Notes: generated from the letters alone by a model not told the origin. A DNA stretch of 64,000 nucleotides from Burkholderia thailandensis E264 (GCF_000012365.1 NC_007651.1:372001-436000), one strand, 5' to 3'; shown: positions 40,148 to 49,162, counted from the stretch's first letter. Numbers and translations: made by a program.

Positions 40148-40498
40148 GGCGCGTATTGTTGCGGAACTGGTCGACGGTTGCCAGCGTAATGTTCGACGGT
40201 CCCGTCGCTTGACGGGGAGGGCGGATCGCGTCCGTGCGCGGGTTCGTCGGCGATGCGCCCATCATAGCCGCGCGCGGGCGGCGGCGCTCGATCGCGGCGC
40301 GCGCGCAGCGGCGGGCCGTCGCCAGCTTGTTCGTCGACTGTTGTCCGCTGCCCATCGTCCGCCGCTCGGCGCTCAGCGCTCAGCGCCACCGCTAACCGCC
40401 ATCGCTAACTGCCACCGCCAACCGCTACAGCCAACCGCTACAGCCAACCGCTACAGCCAACCGCCGTCACCGTCACCGCGCCGCTTGCCGCCGCGCGC
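40148..40498. other. Gap upstream of birA with satellite-like repeats
   Basis: 351 bases between the Sel1 gene end and birA. It should hold the birA promoter. Its left part has the tandem repeats at 40420-40465 and degenerate copies before it (40387-40419), and GCTCAGCGCTCAGCGC at about 40370-40387. No gene is seen. Confidence 0.5.
40420..40465 (+). repeat. 13-bp tandem repeat (AACCGCTACAGCC x3.5)
   Basis: Three perfect copies and a 7-base partial copy (AACCGCC). Diverged copies continue to the left. It lies between two minus-strand genes and is not a CRISPR: the units are contiguous and lack spacers. Confidence 0.85.
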
Positions 40499-41383
40499 TT
40501 ACGGCGCGAGCGCCGGATGCTTGAGCGCGTGCGCGGCCTCGATCCATTGCGCGCGGAATGCGTCGGGGTCGCGCGGCAGCCCGAGCTCGCCGTTGCGGTA
40601 CGCGATCGCGAGCGTCTGCACCGCTTCCGGCAGTTCGCGGTCGGCGGCCTGCCGGTACAGCGCAAGCGCGCGCGCTTCGTCGCGATGCACGCCGCTGCCG
40701 TCGCGGTACGCGTTCGCGAGCATGAACTGCGCCGCAGGAATGTCGTGCTGCGCGGCGAGCTCGAACCAGCGGGCCGCCTCGGTCGGATCGGCGGGCGTGC
40801 CGTAGCCGCTGCGGTAGATGAGGCCGACGTAGTACGCGGCGTTCGGATCGCCCGCGGCGGCGAGCGGGCGCAGCATCGCGAGCGCGCGCGGGTAGTCGCG
40901 CGCGACGTCTCCCGTGCCGAGCAGCCAAGCCTTGCCGAGCGCGAGGCGCGCGTCGCGCTCGCCCGCGCTCGTCGGCGCGCTGTTGGGCGGGCTCGCGTGC
41001 GCGGCGGTCTCGAGCCAGCGCCGGCCTTCGTCGCGCAGCGCGAGATCGCGCGAGCCGGCGAGCGCGAGGCCGAGCGCCGCCTGCGCGTCGGTCGAGCCGC
41101 GCTGCGCAAGCGCGCGCAGGCGGCCGAGCGCGTTCGGCTCGCTTGCCTGTTCGACCATCGCGCGCCATTCGTCGAGCTGCGCGCGGGTGGCGTTCGGCGC
41201 GCCGGACGCCGGGTGCCCGATGCTGCCGGTCGCGGCGACGCCCGCCGCGAGCGCCGCCGCGACGGCGAGCATGCCGAAGGGCGACAGCGTCGCGCGCAGC
41301 ATGCGCCGCGGCGGCGATGGGCGGCGCGCGTGATCGGGCGGCGTCGCGGCACGCGTCGAGAGCAGATTCTTGGTCGGGTTCAT
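40499..41383 (-). CDS. Sel1-like repeat protein, membrane anchored
   Basis: A 294-residue protein. It has one N-terminal membrane segment (MLAVAAALAAGVAATGSIG, about residues 38-56) and then tetratricopeptide-like Sel1 repeats (about 90-290). Clear examples are DYPRALAMLRPLAAAGDPNA, YYVGLIYRSGYGTPADPTEA, RWFELAAQHDIPAAQF and DEARALALYRQAADRELPEA. SLR proteins serve as scaffolds for protein complexes or envelope processes. Start 41383 was selected by the ATG before MNPTKNLLSTRAA. It is 80 bases downstream of cpdB on the same strand. Confidence 0.82.
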   Translation of the reverse strand: MNPTKNLLSTRAATPPDHARRPSPPRRMLRATLSPFGMLAVAAALAAGVAATGSIGHPASGAPNATRAQLDEWRAMVEQASEPNALGRLRALAQRGSTDAQAALGLALAGSRDLALRDEGRRWLETAAHASPPNSAPTSAGERDARLALGKAWLLGTGDVARDYPRALAMLRPLAAAGDPNAAYYVGLIYRSGYGTPADPTEAARWFELAAQHDIPAAQFMLANAYRDGSGVHRDEARALALYRQAADRELPEAVQTLAIAYRNGELGLPRDPDAFRAQWIEAAHALKHPALAP

Positions 41384-41463
41384 CGTCGAGGTGAATCGGT
41401 TTCGTGGTCGACGGGCGGGGCGGCGCGCGGCGCAGCCTCGCTGCGCGTTCGCCGCCCGCGCCG

Positions 41464-43527
41464 TCATTGCGTCAGATCGATCTCGTAAGTCGCGAGCCCC
41501 TTGCCCGAGCCGTCGTCGGCCGCGACTTGCGTGATGCCCGCGAGGCTCGCCGCGTTCGCGAGCGCGACGAGGTTCGGCGCCGACGCGAACTGCACGTGCG
41601 CGACCGAGCTCGCGAGCTTCGTGAAGCGCCAGCTGCGCTGCATGCCGTCCGCCGCGCGCGTGAGCTGGCCGCGCTTCTTGATGTACGCGATCAGCACGTC
41701 GCGGTTCGCGTCGGGCGAAGCGAAGATCGTCTTGCTGCCGTCGAGGCCGGGGAAGTTGCCGCCGCCGCTCGCGCGGTAGTTGTTCGTCGCGACGATGAAC
41801 TGCGCGTTCGGATCGATCGGCGCGCCCTTGTACGTGAGGTTCCTGATTCGGCTGCCGGCCGCCTGCGTGACGTCGATCTCGTAGCGCAGATCGGCGGACG
41901 TGAACATGTCGAAGTTGTAGCCGGGGAACGCGCTCACGAGCTTCTGCACGGTCGCCTTCGTCGGGTCGATCGTGTTGAAGCGCTTCGCCGCGGTCTCGAG
42001 CCAGTTCTTGATGTCCGCGCCGCTCACCTTCACCGCGTAGACCGTGTTCGGATACAGATAGAGATCGGCCGCGTTGTTGATCGCGAGCGCGCCCGCCGCG
42101 ACGTCGGTGAAATCGGCGCCGCCGCCGAAGCCGCTCTTGAACGGCGCGCTCACCGACAGCACCGGCAGCGACGCGTACTGTGGCAGGTTCGCCCGCACGT
42201 AGCTCGCGACGTAGTCGGCCTGCGCCTCGTTGACGATCTGGATCGCGCCCGGGTCGCCCACGTCCGCGAAATAGCTGGTCATCCGGTAGTCGGTGGCGCC
42301 GATCGGCGTCTTCACGTAGTCGATCGTCGCCTGATGCTCGGCCGCGATCGCCGCGGCCACCGACGGATCGGCGTCGACGTAGCTCTTGTCCGGATTCTGG
42401 ATCGAGCGGGCCTCGACGCTCGTCTGCGATTTGTCGACGCTCCACGCCTTGCCGTCGAACGCGAGGCCGAGCTTGATCACGCCGAGGTGCTTGCCCCAGT
42501 AGTTCGCCATCACGGTCGGCACGCCGTTGACCGTGCCCTTGACCTTGTCGACGCCCGGCAGGTTGAACTGCGCGACCGTGCTCGTCGCATCCGGGAACAC
42601 CTGGTGCGAATGGCCGATCAGCATCGCGTCGATGCCGGGCACGGTGGACAGCCACCAGCTGCCGTTTTCCATCGTCGGCGAGTACGGCGAGTTGTCGAGC
42701 CCGCCGTGCGAGATCGCGACGACGAGGTCCGCGCCCTTCGCGCGCATCTCGGGGATGTACTTCTCGGCGGCTTCCTTCAGGCCCGTCGTGTAGACCTTGC
42801 CGTCGAGCCAGCGCTTGTCCCAGCTCATGATCGCGGGCGGCGTGAAGCCGATGATGCCGACCTTCACGGGCGCCGTGATCGTGCGGCCGTCGGGCGTCGT
42901 CGCGGTGACGGTCTTCGTGAGGATCGTGTACGGCGTGAAGAGGGGGGCGTTCGTCTTCGCGCTGATCACGTTCGCGAGCACCTGCGGGAAGTTCGGGCCC
43001 GCGCATTTCTTCTGCTGCGCCGGATCGGGCAGGCCGTCGACGGCGAACGCGTTGCCTGTCACCTGCGACAGGTACGGCAGCCCGTAGTTGAATTCGTGAT
43101 TGCCGATGCCGCCGCCGTCGAACTTCGCCGCGTTCATCACCTTGTAGATCGCGAGCGTCTCGCCGCACGACACGGGCTTCACGAGCGCCTGGTAGTCGGC
43201 GAGCGCCGTGCCCTGGATCGTGTCGCCGTTGTCGAGCAGCAGCGTGTTCGGGTATTGCGCGCGCGCCTGCGCGATCAGCGTCGCGACGCGCTCGAAGCCG
43301 AGCGACTTGTCGGCCGCGAGCTTGAAGTAGTCGTACGACAGCACGTTCGTGTGCAGATCGGTCGTCTCGAGCACGGCGAGCGTCGCCTTCGTGCCGGCGG
43401 GCGTCTGCGCGCCGGACGATGCGGGCGGCGGCGAGCCGACGTCGTCGTTGCAGCCGGCGGCGAGCGCCGCGCATGCGACGAGGGCGCCGGCTAGGCGCCG
43501 CCGGCGAAAACGCAAGGGGAATGGCAT
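41464..43527 (-). CDS. cpdB: 2',3'-cyclic-nucleotide 2'-phosphodiesterase / 3'-nucleotidase CpdB-like lipoprotein
   Basis: A 687-residue periplasmic nucleotidase. The N-terminus is a lipoprotein signal (LVACAALAAGC lipobox). The calcineurin-type metal sites are visible: LETTDLHTN, LDNGDTIQG, GNHEFNYG, and later LIGHSHQVFP. The C-terminal 5'-nucleotidase domain has FTDVAAGALAINNAADLYLY and ATNNYRASGGGNFPGLDG. It should salvage extracellular or periplasmic nucleotides to nucleosides and phosphate. AGGAA lies 9 bases before the ATG at 43527. Confidence 0.92.
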   Translation of the reverse strand: MPFPLRFRRRRLAGALVACAALAAGCNDDVGSPPPASSGAQTPAGTKATLAVLETTDLHTNVLSYDYFKLAADKSLGFERVATLIAQARAQYPNTLLLDNGDTIQGTALADYQALVKPVSCGETLAIYKVMNAAKFDGGGIGNHEFNYGLPYLSQVTGNAFAVDGLPDPAQQKKCAGPNFPQVLANVISAKTNAPLFTPYTILTKTVTATTPDGRTITAPVKVGIIGFTPPAIMSWDKRWLDGKVYTTGLKEAAEKYIPEMRAKGADLVVAISHGGLDNSPYSPTMENGSWWLSTVPGIDAMLIGHSHQVFPDATSTVAQFNLPGVDKVKGTVNGVPTVMANYWGKHLGVIKLGLAFDGKAWSVDKSQTSVEARSIQNPDKSYVDADPSVAAAIAAEHQATIDYVKTPIGATDYRMTSYFADVGDPGAIQIVNEAQADYVASYVRANLPQYASLPVLSVSAPFKSGFGGGADFTDVAAGALAINNAADLYLYPNTVYAVKVSGADIKNWLETAAKRFNTIDPTKATVQKLVSAFPGYNFDMFTSADLRYEIDVTQAAGSRIRNLTYKGAPIDPNAQFIVATNNYRASGGGNFPGLDGSKTIFASPDANRDVLIAYIKKRGQLTRAADGMQRSWRFTKLASSVAHVQFASAPNLVALANAASLAGITQVAADDGSGKGLATYEIDLTQ

Positions 43528-43837
43528 CGGGATTATTCCTGTTCTGTTTCCGTTGAGCCGGGGATGGCGTGAGCGGCGCATGCGCCGGCGGCCTGGCATC
43601 CAGCGCGTGAGAGTATCGAAAGGAAACGTGACCGAAGAATGAAAGCGCGCGGACGGCCAACCGGAAGGCGCGCGGAAAGCATACCGGAAGCTTGCGCGGC
43701 GCGGGAGCGGCCGATGCGGACCGCGCGCCGCGCGCGTGCGCGGCGCCGTGCCGTACCGGGCGGACGGGCCAAACGAGACTTCGCGCGGCGAGGCGGTTCG
43801 CTACAATGGCCTCTGTCACCGTTTTGCGAAATCGCCC
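43528..43837. other. Divergent gap between cpdB and the MCE operon
   Basis: 310 bases that should contain both promoters. On the plus strand TACAAT at 43802-43807 is a good -10 about 31 bases ahead of the operon's TTG start, though no good -35 precedes it. No gene or dyad of note is present. Confidence 0.5.
43802..43807 (+). promoter_or_regulatory. Candidate -10 box of the MCE transporter operon
   Basis: TACAAT 31 bases before the TTG at 43838. It supports the TTG start, as any upstream start would fall before the transcription start. Confidence 0.45.
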
Positions 43838-44962
43838 TTGAACTTCCAGACCCCTCCCGGCCTGTCGGTCGACGCCGGCAGCCAAGGCCAGACCGTGCGC
43901 CTGTCAGGCCAGTGGACGGCGCTCGCGCTCGCGCGCGACCGCGGCAACGTCGCGCGCCGGATCGCCCGGCTCGCGAAGGAGCCCGTCGGCGAGTGGGATC
44001 TGTCGGGCGTCGACCGGCTCGATCACGTCGGCGGCCAGGCGCTCTGGCGCGTGTGGGGCCGCAGGCTGCCCGCCGGGATCGCGCTCACCGACAACCAGCG
44101 CACCGTGTTCGAGCGCATCGAGCGGCTCGACGCGGGCCGCGAGGCGCCCGAGCCCGTCGTGCGGATCGATCCCGTCACGCGCTTCGGCCAGGGCCTCTTC
44201 ACGTTCGGCGAGCACCTGTACGGCGGCATCGCCCTGCTCGGCGGCCTGATCGTCGATCTGCTTTCGGTGCTGCGCCGCCCGCGCACGATGCCGTGGACCG
44301 AGATCTCCGCGAACGTCTACGCGGCGGGCACGAAGGCGCTGCCGATCACGGCGCTCGTCGCGTTCCTGATCGGCATTGTGCTGTCGTATCTGTCCGCGCA
44401 GCAGTTGCAGCTGTTCGGCGCGAACCGCTACATCGTCAACATTCTCGGCCTGTCGGTGATTCGCGAGCTCGGGCCCGTGCTGTCGGCGATCCTCGTCGCG
44501 GGCCGCTCGGGCTCCGCGATCACAGCGCAGATCGGCGTGATGCGCGTGACGGAAGAGCTCGACGCGATGCGCGTGATGGGCATTCCGCACGGCCTGCGCA
44601 TCACGCTGCCGCGCGTGCTGGCGCTCGGCGTCGCGATGCCGCTTCTCGTCATGTGGACCAACATCATTGCGCTCACGGGCGGCGCGCTCGCCGCGAAGTT
44701 CGTGCTCGGCATCGACCTGAATTTCTTCGTGCGCTCGCTGCCGTCCGTCGTGCCGATCGCGAACCTGTTCATCGGGCTCGGCAAGGGCGTCGTGTTCGGA
44801 ATGCTGATCGCACTCGTCGCATGCCACTTCGGCTTCCGGATCAAGGCGAATTCGCAGAGCCTCGGCGAAGGGACGACGACGTCCGTCGTCACGTCGATCA
44901 CGGTCGTGATCCTCGCCGACGCGGTGTTCGCGATCCTCTTCCAGAACGTGGGGCTCGGATGA
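43838..44962 (+). CDS. ABC transporter permease with STAS-like N-terminus (MlaE family)
   Basis: A 374-residue inner-membrane permease of the MlaE family. The N-terminal 100 residues, before the membrane region, form a STAS-like domain (VRLSGQWTALALARDRGNVA, WDLSGVDRLDHVGGQALWRV). In typical Mla systems this is a separate protein, MlaB; here it is fused. The membrane part (about 130-374) has TKALPITALVAFLIGIVLSY, the signature VIRELGPVLSAILVAGRSGS and EELDAMRVMGIPHGLRI. The start is TTG at 43838 (LNFQTPPGLSV), the only position just after the -10. The stop overlaps the next ATG. Confidence 0.9.
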   Translation: MNFQTPPGLSVDAGSQGQTVRLSGQWTALALARDRGNVARRIARLAKEPVGEWDLSGVDRLDHVGGQALWRVWGRRLPAGIALTDNQRTVFERIERLDAGREAPEPVVRIDPVTRFGQGLFTFGEHLYGGIALLGGLIVDLLSVLRRPRTMPWTEISANVYAAGTKALPITALVAFLIGIVLSYLSAQQLQLFGANRYIVNILGLSVIRELGPVLSAILVAGRSGSAITAQIGVMRVTEELDAMRVMGIPHGLRITLPRVLALGVAMPLLVMWTNIIALTGGALAAKFVLGIDLNFFVRSLPSVVPIANLFIGLGKGVVFGMLIALVACHFGFRIKANSQSLGEGTTTSVVTSITVVILADAVFAILFQNVGLG

Positions 44963-45801
44963 GCGCGCGCGACGACGATTTCGTGATCGAGGTGCGCGAC
45001 CTGACGAAGCGCTACGGGCGCAACGTCGTCCACGAGCACCTCGACTTCGACGTGCGTTCCGGCGAGATCGTGGCGATCGTCGGCGGCTCGGGCTCGGGCA
45101 AGACGACGCTCGTGCGGCAGATTCTCGGGCTCGAGCGGCCGAGCGCAGGCACGATCAAGGTGTTCGGCGAGGACACCTCGACGATCGACGCCGACGCCGC
45201 GCGCGTGATGCGCAGCCGCTCGGGCATGCTGTTCCAGCACGGCGCGCTGTTCTCGTCGCTCTCCGTGTTCGACAACGTCGCGCAGCCGCTGCGCGAGCTC
45301 GGACGCGTGCCGGAGGACCTGCTGCACGACATCGTGATGCTCAAGCTCGAGATGGTCGGGCTGCCGTGCAAGCATGCGTCGAAGATGCCGGCCGCGCTGT
45401 CGGGCGGGATGGTCAAGCGGGTCGGGATCGCGCGCGCGATCGCGCTCGAGCCGGAGCTGCTGTTTCTCGACGAGCCGACGGCGGGGCTCGACCCCGGCGC
45501 GTCCGACGAGTTCGTCGAGCTGATCGCGACGCTGCATCGCACGCTCGGCCTGACCGTCGTGATGGTCACGCACGATCTCGACACGATGGTCGCGCTGTCG
45601 ACGCGCGTCGCGGTGATCGCCGATCGCAAGGTGCTCGTCGCGGCGAGCGTCGAGGAGGCGGCGGGCGTCGATCATCCGTTCATCCGCGAGTACTTTCTCG
45701 GCCGGCGCGGCCGCCGCGCGCTGCAGGCGCTGCCGCCCGAGCGTCGCGCGCGCCTGCCGAAGGCCGCGCTCGAGCCGGCGCCTTCGGACGTCGAGTTGTA
45801 G
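44959..45801 (+). CDS. ATPase of the MCE lipid transporter (MlaF family)
   Basis: A 280-residue ABC ATPase. It has VIEVRDLTKRYGRNVVHEHL, Walker A VGGSGSGKTTLVRQ (about 38-51), Q-loop GMLFQHGALFSSLSVFDNV, signature ALSGGMVKRVGIARAIAL, Walker B LLFLDEPTAGLDP and the H-loop VMVTHDLDTM. The MLFQxGALF and SGGMVKR variants are typical of MlaF rather than importers with SBP. The C-terminus (about 250-280) extends beyond the usual fold. It overlaps the permease gene by 4 bases (ATGA). Confidence 0.93.
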   Translation: MSARDDDFVIEVRDLTKRYGRNVVHEHLDFDVRSGEIVAIVGGSGSGKTTLVRQILGLERPSAGTIKVFGEDTSTIDADAARVMRSRSGMLFQHGALFSSLSVFDNVAQPLRELGRVPEDLLHDIVMLKLEMVGLPCKHASKMPAALSGGMVKRVGIARAIALEPELLFLDEPTAGLDPGASDEFVELIATLHRTLGLTVVMVTHDLDTMVALSTRVAVIADRKVLVAASVEEAAGVDHPFIREYFLGRRGRRALQALPPERRARLPKAALEPAPSDVEL

Positions 45802-45826
45802 TCAAGGAACACGAGGGAACCCCCGC

Positions 45827-46756
45827 ATGGAAAACAAATCACACGCGTTCTGGGCCGGCCTTTTCACGATCGCGCTGCTCGCCGCGATCGTCGGCGCGGT
45901 CTACTGGTTCAACGTCGATCGCACGGTGCGCGTGCCGTACGATCTCGTATCGCGCTCGAACGTGACCGGGCTCTTTCCCGACGCAGCCGTCCGCTATCGC
46001 GGGCTCGATGTCGGCAAGGTGCAGTCGATCGACTTCGATCGCGGCCATCCGGGCCAGATCGTGATTCGCATCCTCGTCGACACGCATGCGCCGATCACGC
46101 GCTCGACGTTCGGCAGCCTGGGCTTCCAGGGCGTGACGGGCATCGCGTTCGTGCAGCTCGACGACACGGGCGCCGATCTCGCGCCGCTGCCGACGTCGGC
46201 GAAGGCCGTCGCGCAGATCCCGATGCGCCCGAGCCTGTTCGATCAGCTCCAGCAGCGCGGCGATGTGCTGCTCAAGCAGATGGAGATCGCCGCGAAGAGC
46301 GTGAACGAGATGCTGTCGCCCGACATGCGCGATCAGTTGAAGGCGACCGCGGCGAGCATGCAGCACGCGGCCGACGGCGTCACCCATCTGTCGAGGCAGG
46401 TCGAGCCCGCGCTCGCGCAGATGCCGCAGACGATGGAGCACGTGAACCACGCGCTCAGCGCGGCGAACGCGCTCGTCGCGCCCGGCGGGCCGCTCGTCAC
46501 GAACCTGAACCGCGCGGGGCAGGCGCTCGCGTCGATGAACGACACGCTCGCCGAGCTGAGCGCGCGCGTGCGTTACGACACGCTGCCGCGCTTCAACGCG
46601 CTCGCGACGAACGTCGGCGACGCGTCGCGCACGCTGAAGGATGTCGCGGGCGACGTCGGCCGCAATCCGCGCAGCCTGCTGTTCGGCGCGCCGGCAGCCG
46701 AGCCGGGCCCGGGCGAGACGGGATTCGCGTGGCCGAGCGCCGCACCCGCCCAATAA
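45827..46756 (+). CDS. MCE domain substrate-binding protein (MlaD family)
   Basis: A 309-residue protein with one N-terminal membrane helix (AFWAGLFTIALLAAIVGAVYWF) and an MCE domain (VPYDLVSRSNVTGLFPDAAV, VRYRGLDVGKVQSIDFD, STFGSLGFQGVTGIAFVQLDD; about 38-120). A long helical coil follows (about 140-270, QQRGDVLLKQMEIAAKSVNEM, TMEHVNHALSAANALV). MCE proteins form hexameric rings or tubes that carry lipids between the membranes. The length and single MCE domain match MlaD more than PqiB or LetB. It lies 25 bases after the ATPase gene. Confidence 0.92.
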   Translation: MENKSHAFWAGLFTIALLAAIVGAVYWFNVDRTVRVPYDLVSRSNVTGLFPDAAVRYRGLDVGKVQSIDFDRGHPGQIVIRILVDTHAPITRSTFGSLGFQGVTGIAFVQLDDTGADLAPLPTSAKAVAQIPMRPSLFDQLQQRGDVLLKQMEIAAKSVNEMLSPDMRDQLKATAASMQHAADGVTHLSRQVEPALAQMPQTMEHVNHALSAANALVAPGGPLVTNLNRAGQALASMNDTLAELSARVRYDTLPRFNALATNVGDASRTLKDVAGDVGRNPRSLLFGAPAAEPGPGETGFAWPSAAPAQ

Positions 46757-46774
46757 GTTTTTCTGGAATCCGCG

Positions 46775-47407
46775 ATGCACGCACACTTCATGTCAGGTTC
46801 ATTGTTCCGCCGCGGCCGCGCGGCGCTCGCGCTCGCCGTGGCGCTCGCGATCGCGAGCGGCTGCGCGGGTACGCCCGCCGCGCTCACGAACATCCGCTAC
46901 GACCTCGGTCCGGTGCGGCCGGCCGCGTCGTCGGGCACGGGGCCCGCGCTCAAGGTGCTCGACGTGAGCGCGCCCGATGCGCTCAACACGGACCGCTTCG
47001 TCTACCGGCTCGCGTACGCGGACGCGCAGCGGATCTCCGTCTACCGCGACAGCAAATGGACGGCGCCGCCCGCGCAGTTGCTGACGCAGCGGCTGCGCGG
47101 CGCGCTGTCGGGGCGCGGCGCGGTGCTCGAGGGCGACGACGGCGTGCGCGCGCCCGTGCTGAAGGTCGAGCTGTCCGAGTTCGAGCAGGTGTTCGACGGC
47201 CGTTCGCAGAGCCACGCGGCCGTCACCGCGCGCGCGACGCTCACGCAGGACGGCAAGGTGCTCGGCCAGCGCACGTTCGTGTCGCGCGCGCCGGCGAGCA
47301 CGCCGGACGCGGCGGGCGGCGCGCAGGCGCTCGCCACGGCGAGCGACGAGTTCGTCGCGCAGCTCGTCGCGTGGCTCGGCGTCCAGACGTACGCGGCCAC
47401 GCCATGA
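46775..47407 (+). CDS. ABC-type transport auxiliary lipoprotein (PqiC-like)
   Basis: A 210-residue lipoprotein. Its signal ends in ALAIASGCAGTPAAL (lipobox, Cys about 29). The mature part has YDLGPVRP, DRFVYRLAYADAQRISVYRDSKW, and APPAQLLTQRLRGALSG, matching the ABC_trans_aux family that includes PqiC. These are outer-membrane lipoproteins partnering with MCE proteins, thought to help lipids cross to the outer membrane. It follows the MCE gene by 18 bases, so the four genes are one transport operon. The MlaA/MlaC-type components of the classic Mla system are not nearby. Confidence 0.88.
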   Translation: MHAHFMSGSLFRRGRAALALAVALAIASGCAGTPAALTNIRYDLGPVRPAASSGTGPALKVLDVSAPDALNTDRFVYRLAYADAQRISVYRDSKWTAPPAQLLTQRLRGALSGRGAVLEGDDGVRAPVLKVELSEFEQVFDGRSQSHAAVTARATLTQDGKVLGQRTFVSRAPASTPDAAGGAQALATASDEFVAQLVAWLGVQTYAATP

Positions 47408-47456
47408 ACGCCGCCGCGCACGCCGCGCCTGCCGCGCCGTGCGCGGCGCCGCCGAG

Positions 47457-48650
47457 ATGACACCCGCCGCGCGCAGGCAGCGTCGTCATTCGACGCTCGC
47501 GCGTCAGGCGTTCGCTGTCTACGCGGCGCTCGTCGTCTATGCGTCGCTTTATCCGTTCGCGGGCTGGCGCTCGCTCGGCATCGGCCCGTTCGATTTTCTG
47601 CTCGCGCCGCTGCCGCGCTATCTGACCGCGTTCGACGTCGTCAGCAACGTGATCGGCTATCTGCCGTTCGGCGCGCTCGCGGTGCTCGCGCTCTATCCAC
47701 TGCGGGGCGTGCCGGCCGCACTCGTCGCGACATTGCTCGGCGCGCTGCTCTCGGGCGCGATGGAGGCGCTGCAGACCTATCTGCCGACGCGCGTGTCGTC
47801 GAACCTCGATCTCGCGGCGAACGCGCTCGGCGCGCTCGTCGGCGCGGCGGCGGCCGCGCCCGCCGCGACCGCGCTGATCGAGCGCGGCATCGTGCGGCGC
47901 GTGCGCTTCGCGTGGTTCGAGCGCGAAGCGTCGACGCCGCTCTTCCTGAGCGCGCTGTGGGCGGGCGCGATCCTGTTTCCGTCGCCGTTCCTGTTCGGCA
48001 TCGGCGACTGGCCGAGCGAGCTGTGGGCGCGCGCCGACGTGTCGATGCGCGGCGCGCTCCTCGCGTGGGCGCCGAGCGCGTGGAACGTCCCCGCGTGGCC
48101 GGACCGGCTCGACGGCCTCATGTCAGATTCCGCGTGGGAGACGCTGCTCGCCGCGCTCGGCCTGTTCGCGGCGCTCGCGGTCGCGTCGCTCGCGATGCGC
48201 GAGCGCGCGCCGCGCGTGCGGCTCGTCGTCGGTTTCACCGCGCTCGCGCTTGCATTGAAGGCGGCCGCGACATTCATGCAGTCGTACACGGGGCTCGTGT
48301 TCGACTGGGCGACGCCGGGCGCGCTGCGCGGCATCGCGGCGGGCCTCGTCGCCGCGATCGTCGCGCTGCGGCTGCCGGGCGCATGGCGCGTGGCGCTCGC
48401 GGCGGCCGCGCTCGCCGTCGCGCTCGCGCTCGTCAACGTGCTGCCCGTCAATCCGTTCTTCGATTTCGCGCTGTCCGGCTGGCGGCAGGGCCGCTACGTG
48501 CACTTCAACAGCATCGCGCGCTGGCTCGCGTGGTTCTGGCCGTACGCGGCGCTCGTCTGGCTCGCCGGCCGCGCGGAGCGCGCGTGGCTCGCGAAGCACG
48601 GCGCGGGCGCGTCGCGCGGCGCCAGCGGCAAACGGCGCCGGTCGCTATAA
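47457..48650 (+). CDS. VanZ-like multi-pass membrane protein
   Basis: A 397-residue membrane protein with about eight to ten helices. It has an N-terminal VanZ-like domain (VVYASLYPFAGWRSLG, FDVVSNVIGYLPFGALAVLALY, GALLSGAMEALQTYLPTRVSSNLDL, NALGALVGAAAA) and a C-terminal membrane half. I chose ATG 47457 (MTPAARRQRRHST); another ATG at 47439 is in frame but without better ribosome binding. It begins 49 bases after the lipoprotein, so it may be the fifth gene of the MCE operon. VanZ proteins were tied to teicoplanin resistance, but most relatives have no known role. Confidence 0.82.
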   Translation: MTPAARRQRRHSTLARQAFAVYAALVVYASLYPFAGWRSLGIGPFDFLLAPLPRYLTAFDVVSNVIGYLPFGALAVLALYPLRGVPAALVATLLGALLSGAMEALQTYLPTRVSSNLDLAANALGALVGAAAAAPAATALIERGIVRRVRFAWFEREASTPLFLSALWAGAILFPSPFLFGIGDWPSELWARADVSMRGALLAWAPSAWNVPAWPDRLDGLMSDSAWETLLAALGLFAALAVASLAMRERAPRVRLVVGFTALALALKAAATFMQSYTGLVFDWATPGALRGIAAGLVAAIVALRLPGAWRVALAAAALAVALALVNVLPVNPFFDFALSGWRQGRYVHFNSIARWLAWFWPYAALVWLAGRAERAWLAKHGAGASRGASGKRRRSL

Positions 48651-48724
48651 TCGGCCACGAATCCGCGACGAATCGGCTACGGCTAGCCCGCCGATTCCGG
48701 CCGATCGTCTTCGTCCGGTTTCCG

Positions 48725-48751
48725 TCCGAGGTTCTGTCCGAGGTTCTGTCC
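48725..48751 (+). repeat. 12-bp tandem repeat (TCCGAGGTTCTG x2)
   Basis: Two perfect copies followed by TCC, in the leader of the ferredoxin gene. Confidence 0.75.
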
Positions 48752-48798
48752 AATAACGCCGGGCGCTCACGCGGCGTCCGCATGCAACGGGCCACATC

Positions 48799-49116
48799 AT
48801 GGATCCCTACTACCGACACCACGTCTTCTTCTGCCTGAACCAGCGCGAAAAGGACGCCGAGCGCCCGAGCTGCGCGAACTGCGGCGCGCAGGAGATGCAG
48901 GAATACGCGAAGAAGCGCGTGAAGGAGCTCGGCCTCGCGGGGGCGGGCAAGGTGCGCGTCAACAAGGCGGGTTGCCTCGACCGCTGCGAGGAAGGCCCCG
49001 TCGTCGTCGTCTATCCGGAAGGCACGTGGTACACGTACGTCGACAAGAACGACATCGACGAAATCGTCGAATCGCATCTGCGCGACGGCCAGGTGGTCGA
49101 GCGCCTGAGAATCTGA
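48799..49116 (+). CDS. Thioredoxin-like [2Fe-2S] ferredoxin
   Basis: A 105-residue ferredoxin. Cysteines likely to ligand the cluster lie in HHVFFCLNQRE (Cys12), PSCANCGAQEM (Cys25 and/or Cys28) and NKAGCLDRCEEGPVVVVYPEG (Cys59 and Cys63). This is the pattern of thioredoxin-fold ferredoxins such as those of Aquifex and Azotobacter. The electron partners are unknown. The gene lies 46 bases before the hydrolase gene and may be cotranscribed with it. Confidence 0.88.
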   Translation: MDPYYRHHVFFCLNQREKDAERPSCANCGAQEMQEYAKKRVKELGLAGAGKVRVNKAGCLDRCEEGPVVVVYPEGTWYTYVDKNDIDEIVESHLRDGQVVERLRI

Positions 49117-49162
49117 GCACGGTTTTTCGAATCGCCCCGCACGCCGTCCGCATGAACGCCGC

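Noticed and set aside
40387..40465. CRISPR-like array
   Set aside because: The 13-bp units are contiguous with no spacers, and no cas gene is near. It is a simple tandem repeat.
40499..43885. An unbroken 1128-codon minus-strand frame spanning the Sel1 gene and the cpdB region
   Set aside because: Only its last 294 codons are a real gene. The rest lies opposite in frame to CpdB, which has clear nucleotidase motifs, and translates to Arg-rich text. High GC makes long shadow frames common.
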